This document shows positions 7,890-16,207 of a stretch of DNA of 20,925 nucleotides, in pieces. The notes under the pieces were generated by a model that searched no databases, was not told where the DNA came from, and saw nothing but the letters and a program-made list of their open reading frames with translations. Within the stretch, counting starts at the first letter, position 1. Each line of letters starts with the position of its first letter. Made by a program: the position numbers and the translations under genes. The stretch comes from Alistipes sp. CAG:514 (GTDB taxonomy: Bacteria > Bacteroidota > Bacteroidia > Bacteroidales > UBA932), in contig HF986035.1 in assembly GCA_000431015.1 (NCBI GenBank), forward strand, positions 48,283 to 69,207, written 5' to 3'.

Positions 7890-9320
7890 ATGAAAAGCAA
7901 ATCAATATTCATGACAATCATAGCCGCCGCGGCGGTCCTTGCCGGCGGGTGCTCCAAATTCCTTGACGTGCATCCTAAGGGTGAGAAGATCAACATGTTC
8001 GAGACGGCGGAGGAATATGAGGACGCACTCTACGGCGTCTATAACGAGTTGACCGGCAGCAACCTGTACGGGCAGAACTTCTATCTGCTTCCGGAGGTGC
8101 TTAGCCAGAACTTCACGACGACTGACTATAAATATTCAGAACTCGCAGAAGGTGAGATGACCACCCAGGGAGCCTCGGCGACGAAGAGGGATATCTGGAA
8201 ATCCGCCTATGCCGCCATCAACCACATCAACAACATCATCGAGCATGCCGAGGACGACATCGACACCTACAGGCATTCCGGCCTTTACCTCGGTGAGGCG
8301 CTGGCGTTGAGGGCGTTGACGCATTTCGAGCTTCTCAAGCTCTTCGGCCCTCCTTATTGGGCGGAGGATGCCGTGAAGAAGCAGGTCCTTCCTTACGTCA
8401 CCAAATATTCCTTTGACATCAAGGATTTTGACTCGTATGACAAGGTCTACGATGCGATCCTTTCGGATCTCGGAAGGGCTGAGAAATATCTCGCCGAGGA
8501 CGAGGCACTCGTTCCTGCTGAACGAAACAAGACTGCCAACTCCTTCACGGACGCGAGAATAGCGCACATGAACCTGTATGCGGTGCAGGCTTTGACCGCA
8601 AAGGTCTACTGGAGCAGGAACGACCTTGACAATGCGGAGAAATATGCCGAGAAGGTCATCTCCAGCGGAAAGTTCTCTTTCCGTCCGGTCAGCGCCTTCG
8701 TGCAGCCGGACAACGGAACCCTTGACCTTCACGAGACGATCTTCGGACTCTTTGTCAATGATGAGACAGCGATGATGAAGAAACTCTCCCTGGCCGAGAC
8801 GGTCGGTGCTTCAGCCTTGAATCTGGCCACCGACTATGCCGTCCTCTATGAGAAGAATGCGGGCGCCAGCACCGACTACAGGCTTTCAGCATGGTTCGAC
8901 CCGGCCATCCCGGCCTGCCGCAAGATGGTCAACAGCATATTCATCGCCGGCAACAACACCTACAACGGGAAGTCCATACTCGGCTACGATGTCATCCGTC
9001 TCCCGGAGCTGTACTACATCATCGCTGAGGCGAACATCACGAAGGATCCCGCCAAGGCCAAGGAATATTTTGACAAGGTTCTGAAATCCAGAGGCCGTGA
9101 GACTCTTGAGGAGTCCGGTGAGGCGCTTACCAAGGATCTCCTTTTCGAAGAGAGGATACGCGAGTTCTACTGTGAGGGATTCACCTGGTTCGATATGAAG
9201 ATGGAGCGGAAGGACATCCTGACGGTCTCAGGCAAAGTGCTGCCCGGGGATGTCGCCGCCACCTACATGCTGACTGTCCCTGATGAAGAATGGGAATCCA
9301 GAAAGGATATTGAGATTTAA
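7890..9320 (+). CDS. SusD/RagB-family substrate-binding lipoprotein
   Basis: A 476-residue surface lipoprotein. The lipobox LAGGC gives Cys21 as the acylation site. SusD hallmarks are present: the early YEDALYGVYNEL helix, the IWKSAYAAINHINNII helix and the EALALRALTHFELLKLFGP helix (about 102-154), an LYYIIAEANI segment late in the chain, and the closing LLFEERIREFYCEGFTWFDMK motif. It acts as the hinged lid over the SusC barrel encoded just upstream and captures ligand at the cell surface. It starts 15 bases after the SusC stop and has a strong AGGAGG ribosome-binding site (about 7877-7882), unusual for this phylum, so high expression is likely. The ligand cannot be read from the sequence. 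Confidence 0.95.
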   Translation: MKSKSIFMTIIAAAAVLAGGCSKFLDVHPKGEKINMFETAEEYEDALYGVYNELTGSNLYGQNFYLLPEVLSQNFTTTDYKYSELAEGEMTTQGASATKRDIWKSAYAAINHINNIIEHAEDDIDTYRHSGLYLGEALALRALTHFELLKLFGPPYWAEDAVKKQVLPYVTKYSFDIKDFDSYDKVYDAILSDLGRAEKYLAEDEALVPAERNKTANSFTDARIAHMNLYAVQALTAKVYWSRNDLDNAEKYAEKVISSGKFSFRPVSAFVQPDNGTLDLHETIFGLFVNDETAMMKKLSLAETVGASALNLATDYAVLYEKNAGASTDYRLSAWFDPAIPACRKMVNSIFIAGNNTYNGKSILGYDVIRLPELYYIIAEANITKDPAKAKEYFDKVLKSRGRETLEESGEALTKDLLFEERIREFYCEGFTWFDMKMERKDILTVSGKVLPGDVAATYMLTVPDEEWESRKDIEI

Positions 9321-9338
9321 ACTAAAAATGGAACAAAG

Positions 9339-10262
9339 ATGAAAAGATTGATATATTCATTGATCGCCTGCCTTCCGTTCCTTGCCTCGTGTGACGGGAC
9401 TTGGGTGATGTATGACACCGGCCAGAAGGACCACATTTATTTCCAGGACAGGATCCAGACCATCATGAAGTCTTTCGCGCTGCTGTCCACGGATGAGATT
9501 GATGTCGCCGCCAATGTCTATGTGATGGGCAACGTGTCCGATGTGGACAGGCCGTTCAAGGTGGAGAGCGTGGACACTCCCGCCGGCACGGTGCTGACTT
9601 TCGGAGGTGTGGAGTACCCTGTGATCTCCGCCAGGGAAGGTGTCGACTTTGAGGTGGAGGACTGTGTGATCCCTGCCGGAGAGGTTTCCACGACCATCAA
9701 TGTGAGACTCAAGCGTCAGCCTGAGATGAAAGGCGGAAGCTATGTGAGGGTGCACCTGAGACTTGTGCCATACGGGAACTTCGAGCCGCTTCCGGCGGAC
9801 ACGATCAACACCACGGTCATGTCTCCGGAGTTCCAGCTCTATGTCAACGACGGCGATCCGGCCTGCCCGACATGGTGGAGGCCTGCCTCCAGCAAGCCGG
9901 CCGGCTGGGACTACGACCTTGGCAACTTCTATCCTTCCAAGTTCCGCAAGCTCCTGGAGTTCTACCATAAGACCGCCGAGACGAACCCTACCTTCTATGA
10001 GTATTGTGTCGCGCATTATGGCGAGAATCTTGACGCCGAGCCGAACGCCGACAACTTCAAGATGACAAGGTTCTGGCGCCAGACTTACATGGCGGCCTGG
10101 GCCTCCGAGGTCTTCTGTCCTCTCTTCGAGTACTATGAGCAGTACTACAAGGATCATCCGGACGACCCTAACTTCGAGCCGATGGGAACGGAGAGTGTGA
10201 ACATCAACGCGCTGATTGGCTGGGGGGATCCGAGAAGCGGCAGATACGGTTTTCTTAACTAA
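9339..10262 (+). CDS. DUF4843 domain-containing surface lipoprotein
   Basis: A 307-residue lipoprotein. The signal ends in a LASC lipobox with Cys18. The segment after it (YDTGQKDHIYFQ) and the following beta-rich region, with paired strands such as STTINVRLKRQPEMKGGSYVRVHLRL at about 110-150, fit the DUF4843 family, which is nearly always encoded beside SusC/SusD. The C-terminal half, with many Trp, Tyr and Pro residues, may be an additional binding module. It lies 18 bases after the SusD stop and 17 bases before the PKD-like gene, so it is translated from the same message. In related loci this lipoprotein sits on the extracellular face of the SusCD complex. Its exact function is unknown; assignment to the family is by recognition, not by search. 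Confidence 0.8.
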   Translation: MKRLIYSLIACLPFLASCDGTWVMYDTGQKDHIYFQDRIQTIMKSFALLSTDEIDVAANVYVMGNVSDVDRPFKVESVDTPAGTVLTFGGVEYPVISAREGVDFEVEDCVIPAGEVSTTINVRLKRQPEMKGGSYVRVHLRLVPYGNFEPLPADTINTTVMSPEFQLYVNDGDPACPTWWRPASSKPAGWDYDLGNFYPSKFRKLLEFYHKTAETNPTFYEYCVAHYGENLDAEPNADNFKMTRFWRQTYMAAWASEVFCPLFEYYEQYYKDHPDDPNFEPMGTESVNINALIGWGDPRSGRYGFLN

Positions 10263-10279
10263 ATTATAGACAGAGCATT

Positions 10280-11782
10280 ATGAGAAATCTAAAATACTGC
10301 GTACTCTCGCTTGCCATCCTGCTCTTCGTACTTCCGTCATGCTGGAAGATCGATGAGGGAGGCTCGTTGGAGTTGGAACCGATCGAAGTCGTCGCGGCTT
10401 CGGACACGATCAACGCCAATCTTGGAGTCGAGCTGAAATACGAAGGCCTCACTGTGAAAAGCGGCCTTGATGTGAAATTCGAGTGGACCTATGGACAGCC
10501 GGCCGACGGAAAGACGATAGCCGACCACCTCTTCAAGCCGGGAACGGTCGAGAAGTTCTCCACTTCGCCGACCATCGACTACACCTTCTCCAAGATCGGT
10601 ACTTTCCTGTTGCGCCTGCGTCTTGACAACGGGGAGAGTGTGTCTTACAAGTACTTCACGCTGAATGTCAATTCCGGCTATGACGAGGGCGTCGCCATCC
10701 TGAGCAACGACAATGCCGGCAACGGCAGCCTGACCTTCGTCAAGACCCTGACATCGGAGGAGAGCGCCGCCGGGGAGCGCGAGGTGTTCCCGGACGTTTT
10801 CTCTTCCATCAATCCCGGACAGACGCTCAAGAACGGCGTGGCCCTGTTCATGTCCAACGCGACTGTCAAGAAGGTTGACTATTCAGGCATCCTCATCGCA
10901 ACGAACGATGAGCGAAGCACCATGTGGCACATGGAGGCAAAGACATTCCAGCTTTTCCAGAAAGCCGGAATGGCCGGAGCTGGGTCTTCGTTCAGGGCCT
11001 TCGGCGGCGAGATCGCCAACACATCCGGCTTCGCTGCCTTCCTTTTGGGCAACAACTCCCACATCTACCGCTACGACATGCTTCTTGGAAACTACACCGA
11101 CATGACCGACATCAAGCCGATGACAAGGGTCTTCGGAGGACTGTCCAGAACTATGCCGACAACCGAATCCGTCCGCACCACGATCTACTACACGGACGAC
11201 ACCCTGTGCATCAGGAGAAGCGCCTCCGCGGGCGTGTTCTACTACTCGCAGAAGGGCTATACTGTCGTGAATATGGCCACGATGAGGACTTCCAAGAATA
11301 ACGGACTCTACATCCTTTTCAGAAACAACACCAATCCGGAGAACTATCTGATTCGCTGCACGGACGGAGTCGGTGGAACGGGAACATTCAAGAAATGGGG
11401 GGCGTCGGTGGATTTCACCACGTCGGACCTCAAGATGGACGAGAACAGCAAGTTCGTGAACACCAAGCACTCGGCTGATGTTTACTACACCTTCGGAAAC
11501 GCCATCTACAGATGGTCCCTGATCAGCGCCCCGGCCACCAAGCCGACGATCACGCTTCCTGCCGGAGAGCAGATCCGTGACATCGCCACCAATTTCAAGG
11601 GACGTGGCAAAGGCAATGACGGAGAGGAGCTTCTGTACGTCGTGACCTATAATCCGGACAGGTCGGGTGACAAGAAGGGCAGCCTTTACGTCTACTCGTT
11701 CGCGGACGATTCCCTTGTGAGATCTTTCGAGGGGATCTGCGATGATCCGGTCTCCGTGCTTTACAAGTACAGGGTTAATTGA
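10280..11782 (+). CDS. PKD-like family surface lipoprotein
   Basis: A 500-residue lipoprotein with lipobox LPSC (Cys21). An Ig/PKD-like beta domain spans about 35-130 (LEPIEVVAASDTINANLGVE at its start, then KFEWTYG and YTFSKIGTFLLRLRL). The remaining 370 residues contain repeated short beta-strand patterns (GVAILSND, GYTVVNMATM, ADVYYTFGNAIYRW, GSLYVYSF) that suggest a propeller-like domain. This pairing with a DUF4843 lipoprotein behind SusC/SusD is a recurring arrangement in Bacteroidales. From memory, the B. thetaiotaomicron BT2261-BT2264 complex has the same four-part composition and was crystallised with bound peptide. The likely role is ligand capture at the surface. No catalytic motif was seen. 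It begins 17 bases after the previous stop and clearly belongs to the operon. Confidence 0.78.
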   Translation: MRNLKYCVLSLAILLFVLPSCWKIDEGGSLELEPIEVVAASDTINANLGVELKYEGLTVKSGLDVKFEWTYGQPADGKTIADHLFKPGTVEKFSTSPTIDYTFSKIGTFLLRLRLDNGESVSYKYFTLNVNSGYDEGVAILSNDNAGNGSLTFVKTLTSEESAAGEREVFPDVFSSINPGQTLKNGVALFMSNATVKKVDYSGILIATNDERSTMWHMEAKTFQLFQKAGMAGAGSSFRAFGGEIANTSGFAAFLLGNNSHIYRYDMLLGNYTDMTDIKPMTRVFGGLSRTMPTTESVRTTIYYTDDTLCIRRSASAGVFYYSQKGYTVVNMATMRTSKNNGLYILFRNNTNPENYLIRCTDGVGGTGTFKKWGASVDFTTSDLKMDENSKFVNTKHSADVYYTFGNAIYRWSLISAPATKPTITLPAGEQIRDIATNFKGRGKGNDGEELLYVVTYNPDRSGDKKGSLYVYSFADDSLVRSFEGICDDPVSVLYKYRVN

Positions 11783-11809
11783 TAATAAATCATAACTAAA
11801 AAAAATACT

Positions 11810-14398
11810 ATGACAAAAAGGAGTATTATCCTGATTTTGATCGCCGCCGCGCTGTTGGTCCCATCCACAGACGTGGCAGCGTCCGTGTTTAAGAAAAAGA
11901 AGAAAAAGGCTCAGACGGAGGCTACAGCGGCTCAGAAACCGGCTCCGAAGAAGAAGCAGACCCCTTACGAGAAGCTGATGAAGGAGGTTGCCGATTCGGC
12001 CTGCGGAAAGACGTTCAATCTTTACCGCACGTCCAAGGACAAGATCTATATGGGCTTTCCAAGGAATATGATGGGACGTAGGATGCTTGTGGGCAGCACC
12101 ATCACCGCCACAAGCAATCCGGCCTATCTGAACGTCGGGTATAAGTACGTGAAGCCGACATATTTCCAGATTGACCTCAAGGACAGCCTTGTGGTGCTGA
12201 CTGTTCCGGGCACGAACGCCACGAGTTCCGATCCCGGGATGCAGGCCGCCATCGAGCGCAACTATATTCCTAAGGTCTTGAGAAGGATCGCCGTGCAGGC
12301 AACGAGCAAGGATAGCTCGGAGGTGGTCTTCGAGGTGACTCCGCTCATCAATTCGGTCGCTCCGAATGGAAAGAATTTCTCTCTCACGAAGGCGGCTGAC
12401 GAGAAATCCACCTGGTTCAGCGATCTCAAGGCGTTCAATGACAACGCTTCCGTGAAAGTGCATTCCAATGTGGACTTCACGAAGACCTTCCTGATGCTGA
12501 AAGGCAAGGTTGGTTCCGGCTCGATGGCCTACACGGTTTCGTTTATGCTGCTTCCGGAGAACCCGATGCCGGCCCGTGTGCAGGATTCCAGGATAGGAGT
12601 GTTCCCGGTCGGCCCGGGAGAGGGCAGTGTGAAGTACAATCTCACATCCGCCGAGGATGGGTTCAAAGGCTATGTGCTGGCCTCCCGCTGGAGGCTTGAG
12701 CTCTCAGACACTACCGCTTGGCAGAAAGGTCAGAAGGTCACGGTCAAGAATCCGATTGTCTGGTACGTGGACAATTCGTTCCCTGAGGCTTGGAAGGCTC
12801 CGATCAAGGAGGGTGTCCTGGCTTGGAACAAAGCTTTCGAGGCCATCGGACTGAAGGACGTGATGCAGGTGCGTGACTTCCCTACAGCCGATGAGGATCC
12901 TCAGTTCGATCCGGACAACCTTAAATATTCCTGCATCAGGTATGTACCTGACGCCACGATGAACGCTATGGGCCCGTCTTGGGTTGATCCGGTGACGGGA
13001 GAGATCCTGAACGCGTCTGTGCTTGTCTATAACGATGTCATCAAGCTGATCAATAACTGGCGCTTCGTGCAGACGGCACAAGTGGATGAGAAGGTCCGTG
13101 CCGTGAAGATGCCGCAGGACATCATCGATGAGTCACTTGTCTATGTGATCTCTCACGAAATAGGTCACACTCTGGGACTTATGCACAATATGGGAGCCTC
13201 TTCGGCCTATCCTACCGATTCTTTGAGGAACGCCGCTTTCACCGCGAAGTATGGCACGACTCCGTCGATTATGGACTATGCCCGCTTCAACTATGTGGCT
13301 CAGCCTCAGGACAAAGGTGTTAAGCTTGTGCCGCCGTCTCTGGGGGTTTATGATGAATATGCCATCAAATGGCTGTACACCCCTGTGATCGGGGCCAAGG
13401 ACATCTGGGAGGAGGCTGAGATCGCCGGTAAGATCATCGAGGCCAAGGCCGGTGATCCGCTTTACCGCTACGGAGCGCAGCAGATGGCCACCTCCGCGGC
13501 TTACGGATCCTATGATCCAAGCGCCAGGACGGAGGACTTGGGCGATGATCCGATCAAGTCTAGTGACTACGGCATCAGGAACCTGAAGTACATCCTTCCG
13601 AGGATGAACGAGTGGATAGGTGCTGATGACGAGGACTTTACCCACCGAGGCGATCTTTACACCCAGCTGACGAACCAGTACTACCGCTACATCGGCAATG
13701 TGATGGCGCAGGTCGGAGGAATATACCTGAACAACGTCAAGGACGGATTGGCTGTCAAGCCGTCAGTTCCGGTCGCCAGAAAGGTACAGAGGGCTTCCCT
13801 GAAGTGGGTGGTGGCGCAGCTGCGCTCCTCCTCATGGATCAATGAGCCGTCGGTGACTTCCCACCTGCCTCTCGCCGCCCCGCAGTCCAACAAGATCTGC
13901 GCCGCCGTGGCGAAGTCCCTCGCTTCAACGGTTCCGACGAATGTGATGCTTTCATCCGCCGTTCCAGGAGTGGCCGGACCTTACACGGTCAAGGAATATT
14001 ACGACGACCTCTATGCCGAGGTGTTCGCCTCATCGATTGCCGGGCGCAGGCTCGCCTCTGAGGAGAAGACCCTCCAGAGGGAGGTGCTGACGGCTTCGTC
14101 AAAGGATGTCAAGTCAGTGCTGTCCAAGTCGTTTGCGGAGGAGACAGAGGCTGATGAACATCTTGGCGGACAGGATTGGTGCGGTTTTGAAGACTACAGC
14201 CTCGGTGAGGGACAGTCCCCTTTCCAGAAGGCCGTGAGTGTCCAGACCATCGACGAGAGTGACGGTTGCAGGATAATATTCCTCAATAAGGTAAAGGCAC
14301 TGTGCCTTTCCCGCAGGTCTTCCGCTCCGTCCGAGGACAGGGCTCACTACGAGTACCTTCTCGCTCGTGTCAACGCCGCCCTCCAGAACCAGAAGTAA
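11810..14398 (+). CDS. Zinc-dependent metalloprotease, DUF5118/DUF5117/DUF4953 type
   Basis: An 862-residue exported protease. A type I signal peptide (MTKRSIILILIAAALLV, cleavage near VAAS) precedes a lysine-rich stretch (FKKKKKK). The N-terminal third resembles DUF5118 and DUF5117. The catalytic part has the extended zinc motif HEIGHTLGLMH, His449, Glu450, His453, Gly456 and His459, followed by a probable Met-turn at Met488 (SIMDYARF), so it is a metzincin-like enzyme with all key residues present. There is no lipobox, so it is periplasmic or secreted rather than acylated. It begins 27 bases after the PKD-like gene with no visible promoter in between. Peptides taken up by the SusCD complex, or proteins at the surface, are the plausible substrates. 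The family is common in Bacteroidetes, but its natural substrates are poorly known. Confidence 0.88.
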   Translation: MTKRSIILILIAAALLVPSTDVAASVFKKKKKKAQTEATAAQKPAPKKKQTPYEKLMKEVADSACGKTFNLYRTSKDKIYMGFPRNMMGRRMLVGSTITATSNPAYLNVGYKYVKPTYFQIDLKDSLVVLTVPGTNATSSDPGMQAAIERNYIPKVLRRIAVQATSKDSSEVVFEVTPLINSVAPNGKNFSLTKAADEKSTWFSDLKAFNDNASVKVHSNVDFTKTFLMLKGKVGSGSMAYTVSFMLLPENPMPARVQDSRIGVFPVGPGEGSVKYNLTSAEDGFKGYVLASRWRLELSDTTAWQKGQKVTVKNPIVWYVDNSFPEAWKAPIKEGVLAWNKAFEAIGLKDVMQVRDFPTADEDPQFDPDNLKYSCIRYVPDATMNAMGPSWVDPVTGEILNASVLVYNDVIKLINNWRFVQTAQVDEKVRAVKMPQDIIDESLVYVISHEIGHTLGLMHNMGASSAYPTDSLRNAAFTAKYGTTPSIMDYARFNYVAQPQDKGVKLVPPSLGVYDEYAIKWLYTPVIGAKDIWEEAEIAGKIIEAKAGDPLYRYGAQQMATSAAYGSYDPSARTEDLGDDPIKSSDYGIRNLKYILPRMNEWIGADDEDFTHRGDLYTQLTNQYYRYIGNVMAQVGGIYLNNVKDGLAVKPSVPVARKVQRASLKWVVAQLRSSSWINEPSVTSHLPLAAPQSNKICAAVAKSLASTVPTNVMLSSAVPGVAGPYTVKEYYDDLYAEVFASSIAGRRLASEEKTLQREVLTASSKDVKSVLSKSFAEETEADEHLGGQDWCGFEDYSLGEGQSPFQKAVSVQTIDESDGCRIIFLNKVKALCLSRRSSAPSEDRAHYEYLLARVNAALQNQK

Positions 14399-14402
14399 CC
14401 TC

Positions 14403-14433
14403 TCCGGTCGCTGAGCCTGTCGAAGCGACCGGA
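14403..14433. repeat. REP-like palindromic unit between protease and phosphatase genes
   Basis: A perfect 10-bp inverted repeat (TCCGGTCGCT at 14403-14412, AGCGACCGGA at 14424-14433) encloses the loop GAGCCTGTCGA. The core CTGAGCCTGTCGAAG is a word I recognise as a dispersed palindromic repeat in many bacterial genomes. It starts 4 bases after a stop codon, a usual REP location, and lacks a T tract. It may stabilise the upstream message or dampen read-through into the phosphatase genes. Confidence 0.6.
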
Positions 14434-14455
14434 AAAACACAAGCATATTCATTAG

Positions 14456-16207
14456 ATGAAGATAAAACCAATCATAACGGTGATGGCCGTACTGGCCGTC
14501 GCGGCCTGCTCTACCCTCAAGGACGGAGAGTACAATCTGTCGGTTGTCGCCACTGGTGACGGCCACGGCTACTGGTTTGCCAAACCGATAGAAGACGGAG
14601 GGCGGGCCAGAGGCTCGCTGATGTCGCAAAGTGGATTCGTGGAAGGTGTCAGGGCGGCCAAAGGCGAGGACAATGTCATCCTTGTCGATGCCGGAGACAA
14701 CTTCTCCGGCGGCGGAGCCCCATTCTACTACAACTTTGTCGACACGACATCCGCCCATCTGTACCCGAGGCTCGCCGCCTACATGGGGTATGACGCCGTG
14801 GTGGCGGGACACTCGGATTTCGAGGCCGGTCACCGTGTCTATGACCGCGTGGCCAGGGAGATGAGAAAAGCCGGCGTTCCGTTTCTGGCCGGCAACGCCG
14901 TGTCGGAAAGGACCGGCAAAGGGTATCTCCCGGCATATTCAATAATTAAGAAAGGAGGAGTCAAGGTCGCGGTTCTGGGGTACACCAACGCCGCCAACGC
15001 CTCGCTGATGGACGCCTCCTGTGTCTCCGGCCTCCGTTTCGATTCGCTTCTGCCTCTGGTCCAGGAGGATGTGGATAAGGTGCGCTCCAAGGAAAAGCCG
15101 CAAGTCGTGATTGTCGTGGCCCACACTTCGATGGGCAAGGGCGACGGGCAGAACCTTGAGCGTCAGGGTCTTGACTTGTTCAACAGTCTCAAGGGTGTCG
15201 ATGTGCTTGTCACAGGTCACGACCATTCCACCAAGGTGCTGAAAACCGACAGCACCGTTCTGTTGGATTGCGGCAGGGCAGGGCAGTACGCCTGTCTTGC
15301 CGACATCAATCTGGTCGTGAGAGGCGGGAAAGTGATCAGCCGTTCGCTGTCCGGCGAGGTCGAGTCCTTCGGTTCGGAAAACTATGACACCGCCATGGAG
15401 GAAGCCTTCAAGTCCGACTACGAGAAGGTGCGGGACTTCAATACCAGCCATGTCGGCGAGGTAAAGAAAGACTTGGTGTCCAGGGAGTTCTACTATCGCC
15501 AGTGTGACTACATGAACTTCCTTCACGCCCTTGCGTTCAGCGCCTGGCCGGTAGACATCTCGCTTTCGGCGACGCTGCTCATTGACGGCATGGTTCCTGC
15601 CGGCGAGGTTCGTTACCAGGACATCCGTAAGATCTATCCTTATGACAACAAACTGGTCGTCCTGCGCCTGACCGGCGCCGAGATCCTGCGGTACCTTGAG
15701 GCGAGCTATGATGCGTGGATCAGCACGGTGCCAGGACCGGCGGAAGGCTCCCATGTGCTCAGGATCACCCAGACAAAGGACTATGCCACCGGCGGCATGA
15801 AGTGGAAGCTTGCCAAGAGTCCGGCGAACTTCGATTCCGCCGCGGGAATCCGCTACACCGTCGACGTGACCAAGCCTTACGGCTCGCGTGTGACGGTCTC
15901 CGGAATGGCCGACGGCAGCCCGTTCGAGATGGACAAGGACTATTCCGTCGCCATAACTTCCTATCGTTCAACTGGCTCCGGTGGCCTTATGAAGGCTGCC
16001 GGCCTTATGGACGCACGGTCGGTCGAGGATAGGATCATCTACCGCGGACCCGAGTTCAGGACAATCTTGTACCGTTATCTCAAGAAGAACGGCTCCATCG
16101 ATCCGGCTGTGGTGGGCGATCCGAATGTCGTCGGTTCCTGGAGGTTCGTTCCTGATTTCGCGCCGGAAGCCATCAAGGCAGACGTGGAATTGATCTACGG
16201 TAAATAA
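14456..16207 (+). CDS. Metallophosphatase/5'-nucleotidase-family lipoprotein with altered active site
   Basis: A 583-residue lipoprotein (lipobox AVAAC, Cys18). The N-terminal metallophosphatase domain shows Asp35 and His37 (TGDGHG), Asp81 (VDAGDN), His223 (VVVAHTS), and His255 and His257 (VTGHDHS). A C-terminal 5'-nucleotidase domain spans about 350-560 (LLIDGMVPAGEVRY, KIYPYDNKLVVLRLTGAEIL). Family members hydrolyse nucleotides, cyclic nucleotides or related phosphate esters outside the cytoplasm using two metal ions. The usual GNH(D/E) motif reads G118-H119-S120-D121, so the metal-binding Asn is replaced by His and the catalytic His by Ser. Activity may therefore be changed or lost, although His126 lies nearby. 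The gene follows the protease after 57 bases containing a REP-like hairpin, with no promoter seen, and overlaps the next gene by one base. Confidence 0.87.
   Translation: MKIKPIITVMAVLAVAACSTLKDGEYNLSVVATGDGHGYWFAKPIEDGGRARGSLMSQSGFVEGVRAAKGEDNVILVDAGDNFSGGGAPFYYNFVDTTSAHLYPRLAAYMGYDAVVAGHSDFEAGHRVYDRVAREMRKAGVPFLAGNAVSERTGKGYLPAYSIIKKGGVKVAVLGYTNAANASLMDASCVSGLRFDSLLPLVQEDVDKVRSKEKPQVVIVVAHTSMGKGDGQNLERQGLDLFNSLKGVDVLVTGHDHSTKVLKTDSTVLLDCGRAGQYACLADINLVVRGGKVISRSLSGEVESFGSENYDTAMEEAFKSDYEKVRDFNTSHVGEVKKDLVSREFYYRQCDYMNFLHALAFSAWPVDISLSATLLIDGMVPAGEVRYQDIRKIYPYDNKLVVLRLTGAEILRYLEASYDAWISTVPGPAEGSHVLRITQTKDYATGGMKWKLAKSPANFDSAAGIRYTVDVTKPYGSRVTVSGMADGSPFEMDKDYSVAITSYRSTGSGGLMKAAGLMDARSVEDRIIYRGPEFRTILYRYLKKNGSIDPAVVGDPNVVGSWRFVPDFAPEAIKADVELIYGK

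Noticed and set aside
11881..11920. A-rich lysine stretch in the metalloprotease as a slippage site for phase variation
   Set aside because: The A runs are only four to five bases long and interrupted by G, and lysine-rich stretches after the signal are usual in this family.
10883..12463. Minus-strand frame of 526 codons
   Set aside because: It lies across two real + strand genes and their junction, and its composition is that of an antisense shadow.
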